Part shown: piece by piece, positions 26,839-35,716 of the stretch
How positions within the stretch are numbered: position 1 is the first letter of the stretch
Layout: the number at the start of each line of letters is the position of its first letter
Source of the DNA: Achromobacter ruhlandii
GTDB lineage: Bacteria > Pseudomonadota > Gammaproteobacteria > Burkholderiales > Burkholderiaceae_B
DNA: 64,000 bases
Direction of reading: 5' to 3'
Assembly: GCF_902859695.1 (NCBI RefSeq)
Contig: NZ_CADIJL010000005.1
Location: forward strand, 62,001 to 126,000
Program-made: the position numbers and the translations under genes
Notes under the pieces: generated by a model
The model's database searches: none
What the model was told of the DNA's origin: nothing
What the model saw: the letters and a program-made list of their open reading frames with translations, nothing else

Positions 26839-27411
26839 ATGATCCCCACCCCGACGGCCCCGGCCGGTCCCCTGCTCACGCCCCGCCTGTCGCTGCGGCA
26901 AGCGACTCGCCAGCATGCCCCGGCCCTGCTGGCGTACCACCTTGCCAACCGGGCCCACCTGCGGCCCTGGGAGCCCGCCCGGTCCGACGCGTTCTACACC
27001 GCCGCGTCGACCGAAGAACGGCTGGCCGCGATGGAAACCCGTGCCGCCGCCGGGCAGGCGGTGCACCTGCTGCTGTTCGACAGGACCGACGACAGCCTGG
27101 TCGGCACCTGCAACTTCACCAACATCGTGCGGGGGGCCTTCCAGGCCTGCCATCTGGGCTTCTCTGTCGCGCAAGACCGCGAAGGCCAGGGCCTGATGCG
27201 GGAATGCCTCCTCGCGGCGACCCATTTCATGTTTGCCGAGCACGGGCTGCACCGCATCATGGCGAACCATCGCCCCGAGAACACCCGCAGCGCGCGCCTG
27301 CTGAGCAGCCTGGGGTTCGAGCGCGAAGGCACGGCCCGGGCCTATCTGAAAATCGACGGAAGCTGGGCGGACCACGTGCTGACGTCGCTGATCAATCCCG
27401 CCGACGCCTGA
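26839..27411 (+). CDS. GNAT acetyltransferase, RimJ/RimL-like
   Basis: A 190-residue GCN5-related N-acetyltransferase of the Acetyltransf_3 type. LLTPRLSLRQATRQH opens the domain, the acetyl-CoA loop is QDREGQGLMRECLL near residue 120, and the RimJ-like tail NTRSARLLSSLGFEREG is near 155. The closest named relatives acetylate ribosomal-protein N-termini, but this cannot be told from other small-molecule or protein targets. The ATG at 26839 is preferred over an in-frame TTG at 26818. It is convergent with the RlmN-like gene. Confidence 0.85.
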   Translation: MIPTPTAPAGPLLTPRLSLRQATRQHAPALLAYHLANRAHLRPWEPARSDAFYTAASTEERLAAMETRAAAGQAVHLLLFDRTDDSLVGTCNFTNIVRGAFQACHLGFSVAQDREGQGLMRECLLAATHFMFAEHGLHRIMANHRPENTRSARLLSSLGFEREGTARAYLKIDGSWADHVLTSLINPADA

Positions 27412-27454
27412 CCGGCCGTCACGACGCGCCGCCGCGTCCCGGGCAAGGCCGCGT

Positions 27455-28510
27455 CTACGCGGCTTGCCGCGTGGTGGCGCGGTTGCGGCGCAGTTCCACT
27501 ACCTGCTCCGCCCCCGCCGCGCGGGCACGCAACTGGCCGCAGCCGCCGTCCACATCCTGTCCGGCGCTGTTCCTGATCTTGGTCAGCACGCCACGGCGAT
27601 GCAGCGTGCGCACGATCTCGCGGATGCGTTCGGCCTCGGGCCGCTGGTAGTCGTCGCCTTCCATGCTGTTGAACGGGATCACGTTGAGCACGCCGAACTT
27701 GCCCTTGAGCAGGCGCGGGATGGCGTCGAGTTCGTCGTCGCCGTCATTGACGCCCTTGAGCAGCGTCCACTGATACTGGATCGGGTAGCCGGTATCGCGG
27801 GCGTAGCGCTCGCCCATTTCCACCAGGTCCCGCGGCGCGATCTTCGGCGCGCGCGGCAGCAGGTGCTCGCGCAGCTCGGCGCGGGTCGTATGCAGCGACA
27901 GCGCCAGGGCTGGCTTGACGGCCTGTCGCGGCAGCGCGTCGAACACGCGCGGATCGCCCACGGTGGAGAACACCAGGTTCTTGTGGCCGATATTGCCTTC
28001 GGTGCCCAGCAGATTGATGGCTTCCAGCACGTTGTCCAGGTTGTGCGCCGGTTCGCCCATGCCCATGAAGACCACTTTCTTCACCGCGCGCAGCCGCCGC
28101 GCCAGCACCACCTGCGCCAGGATCTCCATGCTGGCCACCTGGCGGATCAGGCCGCTCTTGCCGGTCATGCAGAACCGGCAGCCGACCGCACAGCCGACCT
28201 GGGTGGACACGCACAGCCCGTCTCGCGGCAGCAGCACGCTTTCCACCATCTGGCCGTCGGCCAGGTCGACCAGCAGCCGCGAGCCATCGTGGCCGGCGTG
28301 TTCGGAACGGACGCGGGCCAGGCCGTCCAGTTCCGCCGCCAGGCCGGGCAGCGCCTCGCGCAGCGCCAGCGGCAGATAGTTGTCGAAGCGCCGCCGCCAC
28401 GTGTCGCTGTCGAACGACTGACCGGTCAGCCAGGCGCGCATGACCCGCCCGCGATGGGCAGGCTGGGCGCCTAGGGCGGCGAGACGTTGGTGGAAATCGG
28501 CGTAGCGCAT
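27455..28510 (-). CDS. RlmN/Cfr-family radical SAM RNA methyltransferase
   Basis: A 351-residue radical-SAM methyltransferase. The cluster motif is CAVGCRFC near residue 105 (CxxxCxxC), followed by GMGEPAHNLDN near 150. The C-terminal methyl-carrying cysteine lies in DVDGGCGQL near 325, and the second conserved cysteine region is intact, so an RlmN-type mechanism is expected. The N-terminal helical domain is short and does not match the housekeeping RlmN as I remember it from Bordetella, so this may be a paralogue with a different RNA target. It is followed 80 bp upstream on the same strand by the DUF72 gene. Confidence 0.85.
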   Translation of the reverse strand: MRYADFHQRLAALGAQPAHRGRVMRAWLTGQSFDSDTWRRRFDNYLPLALREALPGLAAELDGLARVRSEHAGHDGSRLLVDLADGQMVESVLLPRDGLCVSTQVGCAVGCRFCMTGKSGLIRQVASMEILAQVVLARRLRAVKKVVFMGMGEPAHNLDNVLEAINLLGTEGNIGHKNLVFSTVGDPRVFDALPRQAVKPALALSLHTTRAELREHLLPRAPKIAPRDLVEMGERYARDTGYPIQYQWTLLKGVNDGDDELDAIPRLLKGKFGVLNVIPFNSMEGDDYQRPEAERIREIVRTLHRRGVLTKIRNSAGQDVDGGCGQLRARAAGAEQVVELRRNRATTRQAA

Positions 28511-28590
28511 GGGGAGCGGATTTTAGCGCGCCCGGCAGGGGCGCCCGGCAAGCTCGATATGCCGGGCAGGGCGAGCCGGACAGGCCCGAT

Positions 28591-29646
28591 CTACCCGGCG
28601 ATGGCCTGGGCCAGCTTCTGGATGGACAGCGGCGCGCAGCCCTCGGCGTCATTGCTGACCGTCACGTAGGCCGGCTGCCCCGCGCCCGTAATGCCACGGA
28701 TCGTGCGCGCCAGCGCCGTGCGCGTGGGAAGATCCTCGCTGAGCAGGGCATTGAACGGATCATGCTTCTTCTGCGCGTCCGCATAACCGTATGCGCCGAA
28801 CACGCGGTTCAGGTTCCAGCGGCAGACCAGCGGCCCCGGCCAGAGCGCGCGCAGCATCGGCAGTTGCGCGTCGATCGGCGGCATCTTGCCATGCAGCCCC
28901 AGGCAGAACGTGGCCCCATGCGCCTTGAGCGTGTCGACCAGCGCCTGACCCAGCAGTTCCGGGTCGCGCACTTCCACGGCGACGATCACGGCATCATGCG
29001 CGGACAATGCCTCCCGCACGGCGGCCAGCATGCGCCCCAGTTTCTCGAACAGCGATGCCGAACGGCTCAACATGCCCAGAGGCAACGGACTCAGCTGGAA
29101 CACCAGCACGCCGAGCTTGGCCCCCAGGCCTTCGAGCGCCGGGCGCACGAATTCCTGGACAGCCACCGACGGATCGAGGAAAAGCGGATTGGCCTGCCGC
29201 GTCCTGCCTGCTTCGCCACGCACCTGGGCGTCGGTAACGCTGGCGGGGCATTTGACGACGAAACGGAAATCCTCATCGACCTGCCCCGCATAAGCGGCGT
29301 ACTGGCTCGCCGTCAACGGCTGCCAGAACGTGCGGTCCACGCAGACCGTGCGCAAAAGCGGATGCTGGTGGTAGGCGCCCAGGCCGTGCCTGGACAGCGT
29401 GCTCGAATCGTATTCGCCGTCCCAGACCAGCCCTTCCCAGCCGGGATACGACCAGGTGGAGACGCCAAAGCGCAATTGGGCGGGCAACTGCCGGGCGAGC
29501 GCGCGCCATTCCTGCCCCGCGGGCGCGGGAAGCACTTTAGCCATGCCCCGGAGGGCGGAAAGCTCGGGGATGTCAGGAGGCGTTGCCTGCCGCGGGGCCT
29601 CGGCCGGAGGGACGGGCAGCGCGTCGCCGAAAAGATCTTCTTGCAT
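28591..29646 (-). CDS. DUF72 (YecE-like) TIM-barrel protein
   Basis: A 351-residue DUF72 protein; the family has a TIM-barrel related to endonuclease-IV-type folds, and its biochemical role is unknown. RFGVSTWSYPGWEG near residue 60 opens the domain, and FVVKCPASVTDA near 118 and VAVEVRDPELLG near 210 follow. The first ~50 residues (MQEDLFGDALPVPPAE) are a Pro-rich extension. I chose the ATG at 29646; the frame stays open to 29808, but those residues are coded by AT-rich promoter-like DNA. Confidence 0.82.
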   Translation of the reverse strand: MQEDLFGDALPVPPAEAPRQATPPDIPELSALRGMAKVLPAPAGQEWRALARQLPAQLRFGVSTWSYPGWEGLVWDGEYDSSTLSRHGLGAYHQHPLLRTVCVDRTFWQPLTASQYAAYAGQVDEDFRFVVKCPASVTDAQVRGEAGRTRQANPLFLDPSVAVQEFVRPALEGLGAKLGVLVFQLSPLPLGMLSRSASLFEKLGRMLAAVREALSAHDAVIVAVEVRDPELLGQALVDTLKAHGATFCLGLHGKMPPIDAQLPMLRALWPGPLVCRWNLNRVFGAYGYADAQKKHDPFNALLSEDLPTRTALARTIRGITGAGQPAYVTVSNDAEGCAPLSIQKLAQAIAG

Positions 29647-29817
29647 TACTTGTCGTTCTGGCGCGGGTGATGGGCTATAGGGTACTTGAATCACGCCTGG
29701 CACTTTGGATGTAATTATTTTGGCCATTATCATCAAAAAAGAATGAAATATTTTCATTCCCATATTGCTGGCAAAGCCGTCAGCAGCTCCCTGGCTCCTT
29801 GAAAACACCTCATAAAT

Positions 29818-29862
29818 GCTAATATTTTGGCATCCAATACCTTAAATAGCTAAAATATTAGC
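29818..29862. promoter_or_regulatory. Double palindromic operator before hipBA
   Basis: Two related 14-bp imperfect palindromes, GCTAATATTTTGGC (29818-29831) and GCTAAAATATTAGC (29849-29862), lie with centres 31 bp apart, about three helical turns. Their outer arms GCTAATATTTT and AAAATATTAGC are perfect inverted repeats. The second ends one base before the antitoxin ATG, so HipB binding there would block transcription or translation start, as in autoregulated hipBA operons. Confidence 0.7.
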
Positions 29863-29863
29863 C

Positions 29864-30403
29864 ATGGCAAAGAAGACCGCCCCTCTCCTGCCAGGAACCA
29901 GCAAGCTCCTCGTCGAATTTGGTGAGCGGCTCAAGCTTGCGCGCCTGCGCCGCAAGCTGTCCGCCAAACAAGTCGCCGAGCGAGCGGGGATGTCTCCCAT
30001 GACCCTGCGTTCCCTGGAGGCCGGCGGGTCGGGAGTCACCATCGGGGCTTACCTGTCCGTCATGCAAGTCCTGGGGCTGGCAGACGATCTCGCCAAGCTT
30101 GCGGGCGCCGACGAACTCGGCCGACAACTTCAGGACGCTCGCTTGATCAGGAATGCTTCTGTGCATCGCCAACACAGGACCACCCCGGAGACGGTCGGCC
30201 GCCCGTCACCGAACGCCCGAGCGCCGGGCAACGCCTCCTCGACCCAGACCAATAGCGCGAAGACGAAGGTCCGCAAGCCGGCGGCTGCAAGCGCGGGGAA
30301 GCCGGTGGAAGGCAAACCAGGGAAAAGCGTCGACATCGCTAGTACGGACAGCCTGGCCTCTTTGCTTCGGAAACCGAAACGTAAAGGGAATGCGCCGTCA
30401 TGA
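29864..30403 (+). CDS. hipB: HipB-like antitoxin / HTH (Xre) regulator
   Basis: A 179-residue protein with an Xre-type HTH at about residues 20-75 ([20 protein letters not shown], then [16 protein letters not shown]). The last ~85 residues are a Lys/Pro/Ser/Ala-rich, probably disordered tail, longer than in E. coli HipB (88 residues). It overlaps the toxin gene by four bases (ATGA). It should neutralise HipA and repress its own promoter through the double palindrome upstream. Confidence 0.85.
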   Translation: MAKKTAPLLPGTSKLLVEFGERLKLARLRRKLSAKQVAERAGMSPMTLRSLEAGGSGVTIGAYLSVMQVLGLADDLAKLAGADELGRQLQDARLIRNASVHRQHRTTPETVGRPSPNARAPGNASSTQTNSAKTKVRKPAAASAGKPVEGKPGKSVDIASTDSLASLLRKPKRKGNAPS

Positions 30404-31668
30404 GCATGATCGCCGTATATGCGGATTGGGATGGACTGCCCGGCCCCCAACGACTCGGCTTCTTGCACAGCCGCAAGACCCGGGCGACTGAGCGATTCGA
30501 ATTCGAATATGACGAAGCCGCGCTCACCTCCCCGCTTTTCCACGGGCTGCAATTGGACCCGGGCATTCACGCCTTCGGCGGACCACAGTACCCCGTCGCG
30601 CCAAGAGACCAATTCGGGGTCTTCAAAGATTCCAGCCCCGACCGTTGGGGACGCCTTTTGATGGATCGAAGATTCGAGCGTGACAAACGCCAAGGTCTGG
30701 TGCCGGCGGGGGCCCGTCTATACGAGTCGGATTACCTGCTTGGCGTGCATGATGTGTACCGCGTGGGCGCGCTGCGGTACCGACTCGAGGACACTGGAGA
30801 TTTCCTCGACAATCGCATCAACCTTGCGGCCCCGCCATTTACAGAAATCCGCGCGCTGGAGCAGGCCAGCCGTGCGCTTGAGCGAGACCCCGACAACGTC
30901 GCGGTCCGGGGACAGGACTGGCTGCGCATGCTCATCGCGCCGGGCGGCTCGCTCGGCGGCGCCAGGCCCAAGGCGAGCGTCGTGGACGACGCCGGTCGTC
31001 TTTACATTGCCAAGTTTCCGAGCACACGAGATACCCATGACGTCGGCGGATGGGAAATGGTGGTCAACGCCTTGGCCAGCGGTTGCGGCCTCAATGTCGC
31101 GGCGGCTCAAGCCCGGAAGTTTGCCAGCGATCATCACTGCTTCATTGTGCGCCGCTTCGATCGCACCGAGGCAAGCCATCGCCTGCATTTCGCCTCTGCG
31201 ATGACCCTGACTGGCCACAGCGATGGCGACGACGCCTCGACGGGGGCCAGTTACCTGGAACTGGCGGAGGCGCTCATGAACCAGGGCGCGCAACCCAATC
31301 AAGATCTGCGAGAACTATGGTCGCGTATCGTCTTCAACATCCTCGTATCCAACACTGACGATCACCTTCGCAACCATGGCTTCATCCTGGTGCCGGGCCT
31401 GGGCTGGAAACTCTCCCCGGCGTACGACATGAACCCCGTCCCTTACGCCGACGGTCTCAAGCTGAACATTACCGATGCGGATAATGCCCTGGACCTGGAA
31501 TTGACTCGACAGATTGCCAGCTACTTCCGCCTGCCCCTTCATGAAGCGGACGAGATCATCAACGATTTCCGGGACATTGTCGGCCAATGGCGAACCCTGG
31601 CCCAAGGACTGGGCCTATCCGCATGGGAACAGGACCGAATGGCAGAGGCCTTCCGCCTTGCCGCATGA
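30400..31668 (+). CDS. hipA: HipA-family Ser/Thr kinase toxin
   Basis: A 422-residue HipA-like kinase. The N-terminal Couple_hipA part runs to about residue 120, and the nucleotide loop SLGGARPKA is at 184-192. The catalytic motif [11 protein letters not shown] is at 318-328 and the metal-binding AYDMNP at 341-346, so the kinase site is intact. Known HipA toxins phosphorylate glutamyl-tRNA synthetase and cause dormancy; the target of this one is not known. It lies about 100 bp outside the ICE attachment site. Confidence 0.92.
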   Translation: MSMIAVYADWDGLPGPQRLGFLHSRKTRATERFEFEYDEAALTSPLFHGLQLDPGIHAFGGPQYPVAPRDQFGVFKDSSPDRWGRLLMDRRFERDKRQGLVPAGARLYESDYLLGVHDVYRVGALRYRLEDTGDFLDNRINLAAPPFTEIRALEQASRALERDPDNVAVRGQDWLRMLIAPGGSLGGARPKASVVDDAGRLYIAKFPSTRDTHDVGGWEMVVNALASGCGLNVAAAQARKFASDHHCFIVRRFDRTEASHRLHFASAMTLTGHSDGDDASTGASYLELAEALMNQGAQPNQDLRELWSRIVFNILVSNTDDHLRNHGFILVPGLGWKLSPAYDMNPVPYADGLKLNITDADNALDLELTRQIASYFRLPLHEADEIINDFRDIVGQWRTLAQGLGLSAWEQDRMAEAFRLAA

Positions 31669-31771
31669 GGCGCGATTGACGCGGATATCACGCCGCGCAC
31701 ACCGGCTGGCGCGGCGGCCCATGCGAGCATGGCACACGGCCCGTTGCGAGTCAGACAAGGAACTGGCGAAT

Positions 31772-31789
31772 TGGAGCGGGTGAAGGGAA
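31772..31789 (-). repeat. ICE attachment site: 18-bp tRNA-Gly 3' end copy
   Basis: Read on the minus strand the 18 bases are TTCCCTTCACCCGCTCCA, the terminal T-arm/acceptor end of a beta-proteobacterial tRNA-Gly as I remember it, including the CCA. Identity to a tRNA stops right after these bases, and no tRNA body is present at higher coordinates. This is the expected distal att copy of an ICE inserted in a tRNA-Gly gene, as for ICEclc and PAGI-2-type elements. The intact tRNA and integrase gene should be at the other end, outside this window. Confidence 0.7.
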
Positions 31790-31958
31790 CATCATCGTGT
31801 TCCCAACTCGTTGATTGATAACGAGTTTTCCGCACTCGGCGAACCGAGATGGACATAATTATGGACTGAAAAACCACGCTTGGTCAACGCGCGCTCCGAG
31901 CAAGTCCAGTGCGAGCCATGGACAGCCAGCAGTAGCCAATGTACCCGAGCGCTCAACG
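31790..31958. other. ICE end region with small hairpins
   Basis: This gene-free stretch just inside the att site has AACTCGTT-7-AACGAGTT (31805-31827), CTCGG-CGAA-CCGAG (31835-31848) and the palindrome CATAATTATG (31854-31863). Such closely set small repeats could be arm-type integrase or excisionase sites. They could also end transcripts entering from hipA. Confidence 0.4.
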
Positions 31959-32867
31959 TCACGAGGCCGGTTCATCTCCCTTTGGCAGGAACTCCTCGCG
32001 GGCGCGCTGCAGAAACCGCTTCATGGGCTCAGAGGGTTCGGCGCTGCGGCGCAGCAGGTAGGTGGACAGCATGGGCGGCGTGCCGGCCAAGGGGCGAACG
32101 GTTATGTCGGGGCGGTTCAGGGTCTGCACCTGCGAGGCAATGGCGAAACCTAGGCCATAACCGGCACCGACCAGAGTCAGCATCACGCCTAGGCTCGTCA
32201 CCTGATCTACCAGCTTGAGCGGCTTGGACGCACCTTGAAGCACCGCCTGGATCTGGTGGTGGCAGCCCGATCCCGCGTCCGGATGGCACAGTACCAACGG
32301 AAACTTCAAGGCTTCATCCAATGGCACTTCCGCGTGCGCCAACAAGGGGTGGCGCACGGGCACGATCACCGACAGAGGATCGGTCCACACGGGCTCGGCG
32401 ACAAGGCCTTCGCTCACCGCGTCCGACAGCGCAAAACCGATGTCCAGCAGATCGTTGTGCAGGCCCTTGAGCTGCTGCGCGAAAGGCAGCTCGAAGACGC
32501 GAATCTCCAGTTCGGGCTCTTCCTCGCGGCTGCGCGCCAGCAAGGTGGCAATGTGGGGCTGCGCCAAGCTGTCGCAGATGGCGATGCGCAGATAACCCTG
32601 ATAGCCCTGCGCCGCCGCCTTTGCGGCACTCACCGCCTGCTCCACGGTGGCCAGCACGCGCCGGCACTCACCGAGGAACACTTGACCGGCCCAGGTCAGT
32701 CGCGTCTGGTGCGCGCTGCGGTCGAACAACTGCACGCCGAGCGTGGCTTCGAGATTTCGCATTGCGCGCGACACAGGCGATTGTTCTAGGCCAAGGCGCT
32801 CGGCCGCTCGCGCGAAATGCAGTTCTTCCGCGACCGCAACGAAATAGCGCAGTAGTCTGAGTTCCAA
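31959..32867 (-). CDS. LysR-family transcriptional regulator (ICE end)
   Basis: A 302-residue LysR regulator if started at the TTG at 32867, preceded by AGGAGG. This makes it the same length as the second LysR at 50642 and gives LELRLLRYFVAVAEELHFAR at the N-terminus. The HTH is at about residues 5-62, and the effector domain carries CHPDAGSGCHH near 205. An ATG further upstream (32996) would add 43 unrelated residues. The two LysR proteins are clear paralogues and bracket the cargo. The target is unknown; control of ICE or cargo genes is a guess from position. Confidence 0.85.
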   Translation of the reverse strand: MELRLLRYFVAVAEELHFARAAERLGLEQSPVSRAMRNLEATLGVQLFDRSAHQTRLTWAGQVFLGECRRVLATVEQAVSAAKAAAQGYQGYLRIAICDSLAQPHIATLLARSREEEPELEIRVFELPFAQQLKGLHNDLLDIGFALSDAVSEGLVAEPVWTDPLSVIVPVRHPLLAHAEVPLDEALKFPLVLCHPDAGSGCHHQIQAVLQGASKPLKLVDQVTSLGVMLTLVGAGYGLGFAIASQVQTLNRPDITVRPLAGTPPMLSTYLLRRSAEPSEPMKRFLQRAREEFLPKGDEPAS

Positions 32868-33099
32868 TGCGGCCTCCTGTTTGCCTCGTTCCTGGCCTGC
32901 GTCCACCTCATGCGGATTGCGCCTCGCTTTCTCCTTCGATGATTGGCAAGAGGTTCCGGCGTTGCATGCTTGCCTATTCGGATAGGCAGATCGCATCCGA
33001 AAATTACGGAGGTTGAGGCGGAACGCTACCTGGCCGAAGACCTGAGAACCTCAATCGCCGCGACGCTGCACTACCGCCTGATCCACAGGTTCAGTTCAA

Positions 33100-34251
33100 T
33101 CAATTCCCGGGTTGCAGCTCCACACGCACCTCGCGCGATTTGCCGGCCCGCTCCACTGACAAGACCACCACATCGCCGACCTTCCTGTCGTCTAGCCGCG
33201 CGAGCAGCTTGGCCACATCGTCCGTCGCCTGGCCATCAACATCGATGATGCGGTCGCCCGGCACGATGCCTTGCGGCGTGACTTCGACACCCGCGAGGCC
33301 GGCCTTGTGCGCTGCCGAACCAGGGGTAACACGCAACACGAACACGCCCTTGCTTCCAGTCAGCGCCAGCAGGCGCTGATTGAGCTGTTCGTCCACCTCA
33401 ATGCCCAGCGCCGGACGGATGTACTTACCGGTCTTGATGAGTTGCGGGACTACGCGCATGACGGTGTCCACCGGCACGGCGAAACCAATCCCGGCCGAGG
33501 CGCCGGAGGGGCTATAGATCGCCGTGTTGATGCCGATGAGCCTTCCTGCCGAATCGAGCAGCGGCCCACCGGAGTTGCCAGGGTTGATGGCGGCGTCGGT
33601 CTGGATCAGGTGATCGATGGCCGGGCCGCCCGCTTCTCCGGGTAACGAGCGGTCGAGCGCGGAGACGATGCCGGTGGTGAGCGTCCAGTCCAGGCCGAAG
33701 GGGTTGCCGATAGCGAACACCTTCTGACCCACCTTGAGGTCGGCACTGGTGCCGACCGGCACGGCCGGCGGGCGCTTGAAACCGACGCCGATCTTGAGCA
33801 CAGCGATGTCGTGCGCGGGGCTCGTCCCCACCAGTGCGGCCTGGTAGTCGCGGCCGTCGGCCAGTTTGACGGTGGCTTCGGACGCGCCCTGGATGACGTG
33901 GAAGTTAGTGACGACGTGGCCGGCGTCGTCCCAGATGAAGCCCGAGCCAGTGCCGCGCGGCACGGAGAAGACGTTGCGCGTCCAGACATCGCGTACCAAT
34001 TGTGCGGTAGTGATGTAGACCACCGAGGCGCGCGATTTCTCGAACAGTTCGATGGTGGCTTTCTCGTCCGCCGCCAGATCGCCACGCGCCGTCACAGTGC
34101 GTTCTGCCGCCTCGCGCGGACTGAACCAGGCCTCGATGGCGGGCAGGAACTGCCACAGCAGCATGAGCGCGGCAATACAGGCGGTGATGAAGAGCCAGCG
34201 CCGGACGAAGTGGTCCGGCGCGGGACGTTGGTACGGGTCGGGGTAGGCCAT
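33100..34251 (-). CDS. degP: DegP/HtrA-like serine protease (tLST)
   Basis: A 383-residue HtrA-type protease for misfolded envelope proteins. One N-terminal membrane segment (WLFITACIAALMLLWQFL, about residues 19-36) anchors it to the inner membrane with the protease in the periplasm, as in DegS/AlgW. The catalytic triad is His in NFHVIQG, Asp in AHDIAVLKIG and Ser in NPGNSGGPLL. One PDZ domain follows at about 285-380, one fewer than DegP. I chose the ATG at 34251 behind AGGAGACTTCTC. It is the last gene of the tLST cargo. Confidence 0.92.
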   Translation of the reverse strand: MAYPDPYQRPAPDHFVRRWLFITACIAALMLLWQFLPAIEAWFSPREAAERTVTARGDLAADEKATIELFEKSRASVVYITTAQLVRDVWTRNVFSVPRGTGSGFIWDDAGHVVTNFHVIQGASEATVKLADGRDYQAALVGTSPAHDIAVLKIGVGFKRPPAVPVGTSADLKVGQKVFAIGNPFGLDWTLTTGIVSALDRSLPGEAGGPAIDHLIQTDAAINPGNSGGPLLDSAGRLIGINTAIYSPSGASAGIGFAVPVDTVMRVVPQLIKTGKYIRPALGIEVDEQLNQRLLALTGSKGVFVLRVTPGSAAHKAGLAGVEVTPQGIVPGDRIIDVDGQATDDVAKLLARLDDRKVGDVVVLSVERAGKSREVRVELQPGN

Positions 34252-34275
34252 GAGAAGTCTCCTGTTGATAGGCAA

Positions 34276-35241
34276 TCAGCGCCACAGCCCGCTCGGGCGC
34301 CAGCGCGGTGGGCGCGGCGTCAAAGCGGATTCCGGCAAGAAATGGGGCGCGTGGAGTGGCAACGCTGATGCTGGCCCAGGCGCCAACGTCAGTAGGCGTG
34401 AGATGCGTTCTTGCGTGGCCGGATGCGTGCGCAACCAGGAGGGTTCGGGATTGCCCCATCCCGGCCACAACCAGGCGCGCCAGGAGCGGCTGACCCGCTC
34501 GATTTTCGCCAGCGCGGACGCAAGCCCCTGCGGGTCGCCAGTCAGTTCCGCAGCGAGGCGGTCAGCGTCGAACTCACGCACGCGAGACAAGCCGAGCTGT
34601 GCGAGCAGGGCCAGCTGGGGCGATGCGGCCAATAACAATAAACCAGGCCAATAGACCTCCGCCGCGCCAACCAGCAGCGCGGGCAGGCTCAGCAGGATCG
34701 CGATCTGTCCCATAAGGGCCAGTAGGCTCGTGAAGCGACTGACGGAATCCGCCAGCCCCATGACGCGCAGATCCTCACTGGCGATGTGCGCGATCTCGTG
34801 CGCGAGCACACCCGCCAGCTCGCGTGGGCTCAGGCGGCGCAGCAGGCCATCGGTGAGGGCGATCGATGCCTCCTGCTTCGATCCGGTGGCGAAGGCGTTG
34901 ACGACGGCACTGGGCACGTAGTGCGGCACCGGCGTTGCGGGCAAACCGGCACGGACGGACAGCTCGTGCAACAGGGCCCAAATTTCCGGGGCTTCGTGTG
35001 GGTGCAGCGCCCGGGCGCGGTATAGGCGCAAGGTCAAGGCGGATGCGGCTGCCGGTTCCAGCAGCAGCGTGCCTGCAACGGCAAACAGCGCGAGCCACAG
35101 GTCGCTTTCCCCGAACAGCAGGCTTCCTGCGGCGGCTGCGATCCCGACCAGGGTCAGGACCAACAGCCCGGTCTGCAGGCGGTTGAGCCAGCGGTGTTGC
35201 AACAACGCCGCGCGCGGGTCACTGGGATGATGACGGGTCAT
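34276..35241 (-). CDS. M48-family membrane metalloprotease, HtpX-like (tLST)
   Basis: A 321-residue zinc protease. Two membrane segments open the protein (LQTGLLVLTLVGIAAAAG and LWLALFAVAGTLLLEPAA). The catalytic HEIAH lies near residue 148, the third ligand is Glu in REFDADRLA near 225, and two more hydrophobic segments lie between them. HtpX-type enzymes remove damaged inner-membrane proteins together with FtsH, which is also in this cargo. The ATG at 35241 overlaps the psiE-like gene by 23 bases. Confidence 0.9.
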   Translation of the reverse strand: MTRHHPSDPRAALLQHRWLNRLQTGLLVLTLVGIAAAAGSLLFGESDLWLALFAVAGTLLLEPAAASALTLRLYRARALHPHEAPEIWALLHELSVRAGLPATPVPHYVPSAVVNAFATGSKQEASIALTDGLLRRLSPRELAGVLAHEIAHIASEDLRVMGLADSVSRFTSLLALMGQIAILLSLPALLVGAAEVYWPGLLLLAASPQLALLAQLGLSRVREFDADRLAAELTGDPQGLASALAKIERVSRSWRAWLWPGWGNPEPSWLRTHPATQERISRLLTLAPGPASALPLHAPHFLPESALTPRPPRWRPSGLWR

Positions 35242-35716
35242 GCTCAGATGTCTCGGCGGCGCGGTCGTCGCGCTCGCGCAGCAGCCAGTAAGTGGCACCA
35301 AGCGCCAGCGTGGCGCCTGCAAGCGCGGCGATCTTGCCAGGGCTCGCCTCGGGGTCGAGGATCACGAACTTGCGCGCCAGCGCGATCAGGCCGATGAGGA
35401 TCACGGTCTTGACCTGGATGATGCTGTCCCGACGCAGCGCCACGCGCACGATGGAATGCTTGAACTCCATCGCGATCAAGAGCGTCATGATCATGCCGAA
35501 CACACTCTGGAATACCTTGTGATCCAGGGGATTGAAGGCATCGAGAACCAGCAGCGTGAAGACGATGGAGATGAGCTGGAACAGCGACACCACGATGATG
35601 ACGGCAATCACCGCCGACAGCACGAGCGCGACGACCTGCTCGAAGCGCTCGTAAAAACTCATGATGGCCAATTGGTCGCGCAAGACCTGAAATGGGTTAA
35701 GGCGTGTTGATTTCAT
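35219..35716 (-). CDS. psiE: PsiE-like membrane protein (tLST)
   Basis: A 165-residue protein of the phosphate-starvation-inducible E family with four hydrophobic segments (VVALVLSAVIAVIIVVSLF, LISIVFTLLVLDAF, MIMTLLIAMEF, TVILIGLIALARKFVIL). The molecular role is unknown. Its start overlaps the kefB stop by four bases (ATGA) and its end overlaps the M48 start, so the three are one translational unit. Confidence 0.9.
   Translation of the reverse strand: MKSTRLNPFQVLRDQLAIMSFYERFEQVVALVLSAVIAVIIVVSLFQLISIVFTLLVLDAFNPLDHKVFQSVFGMIMTLLIAMEFKHSIVRVALRRDSIIQVKTVILIGLIALARKFVILDPEASPGKIAALAGATLALGATYWLLRERDDRAAETSEHDPSSSQ

Noticed and set aside
29647..29808. N-terminal extension of the DUF72 gene
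   Set aside because: The frame is open, but the DNA is AT-rich promoter-like sequence and the residues (MFSRSQGAADGF...) have no family match; MQEDLFGD at 29646 is the sensible start.
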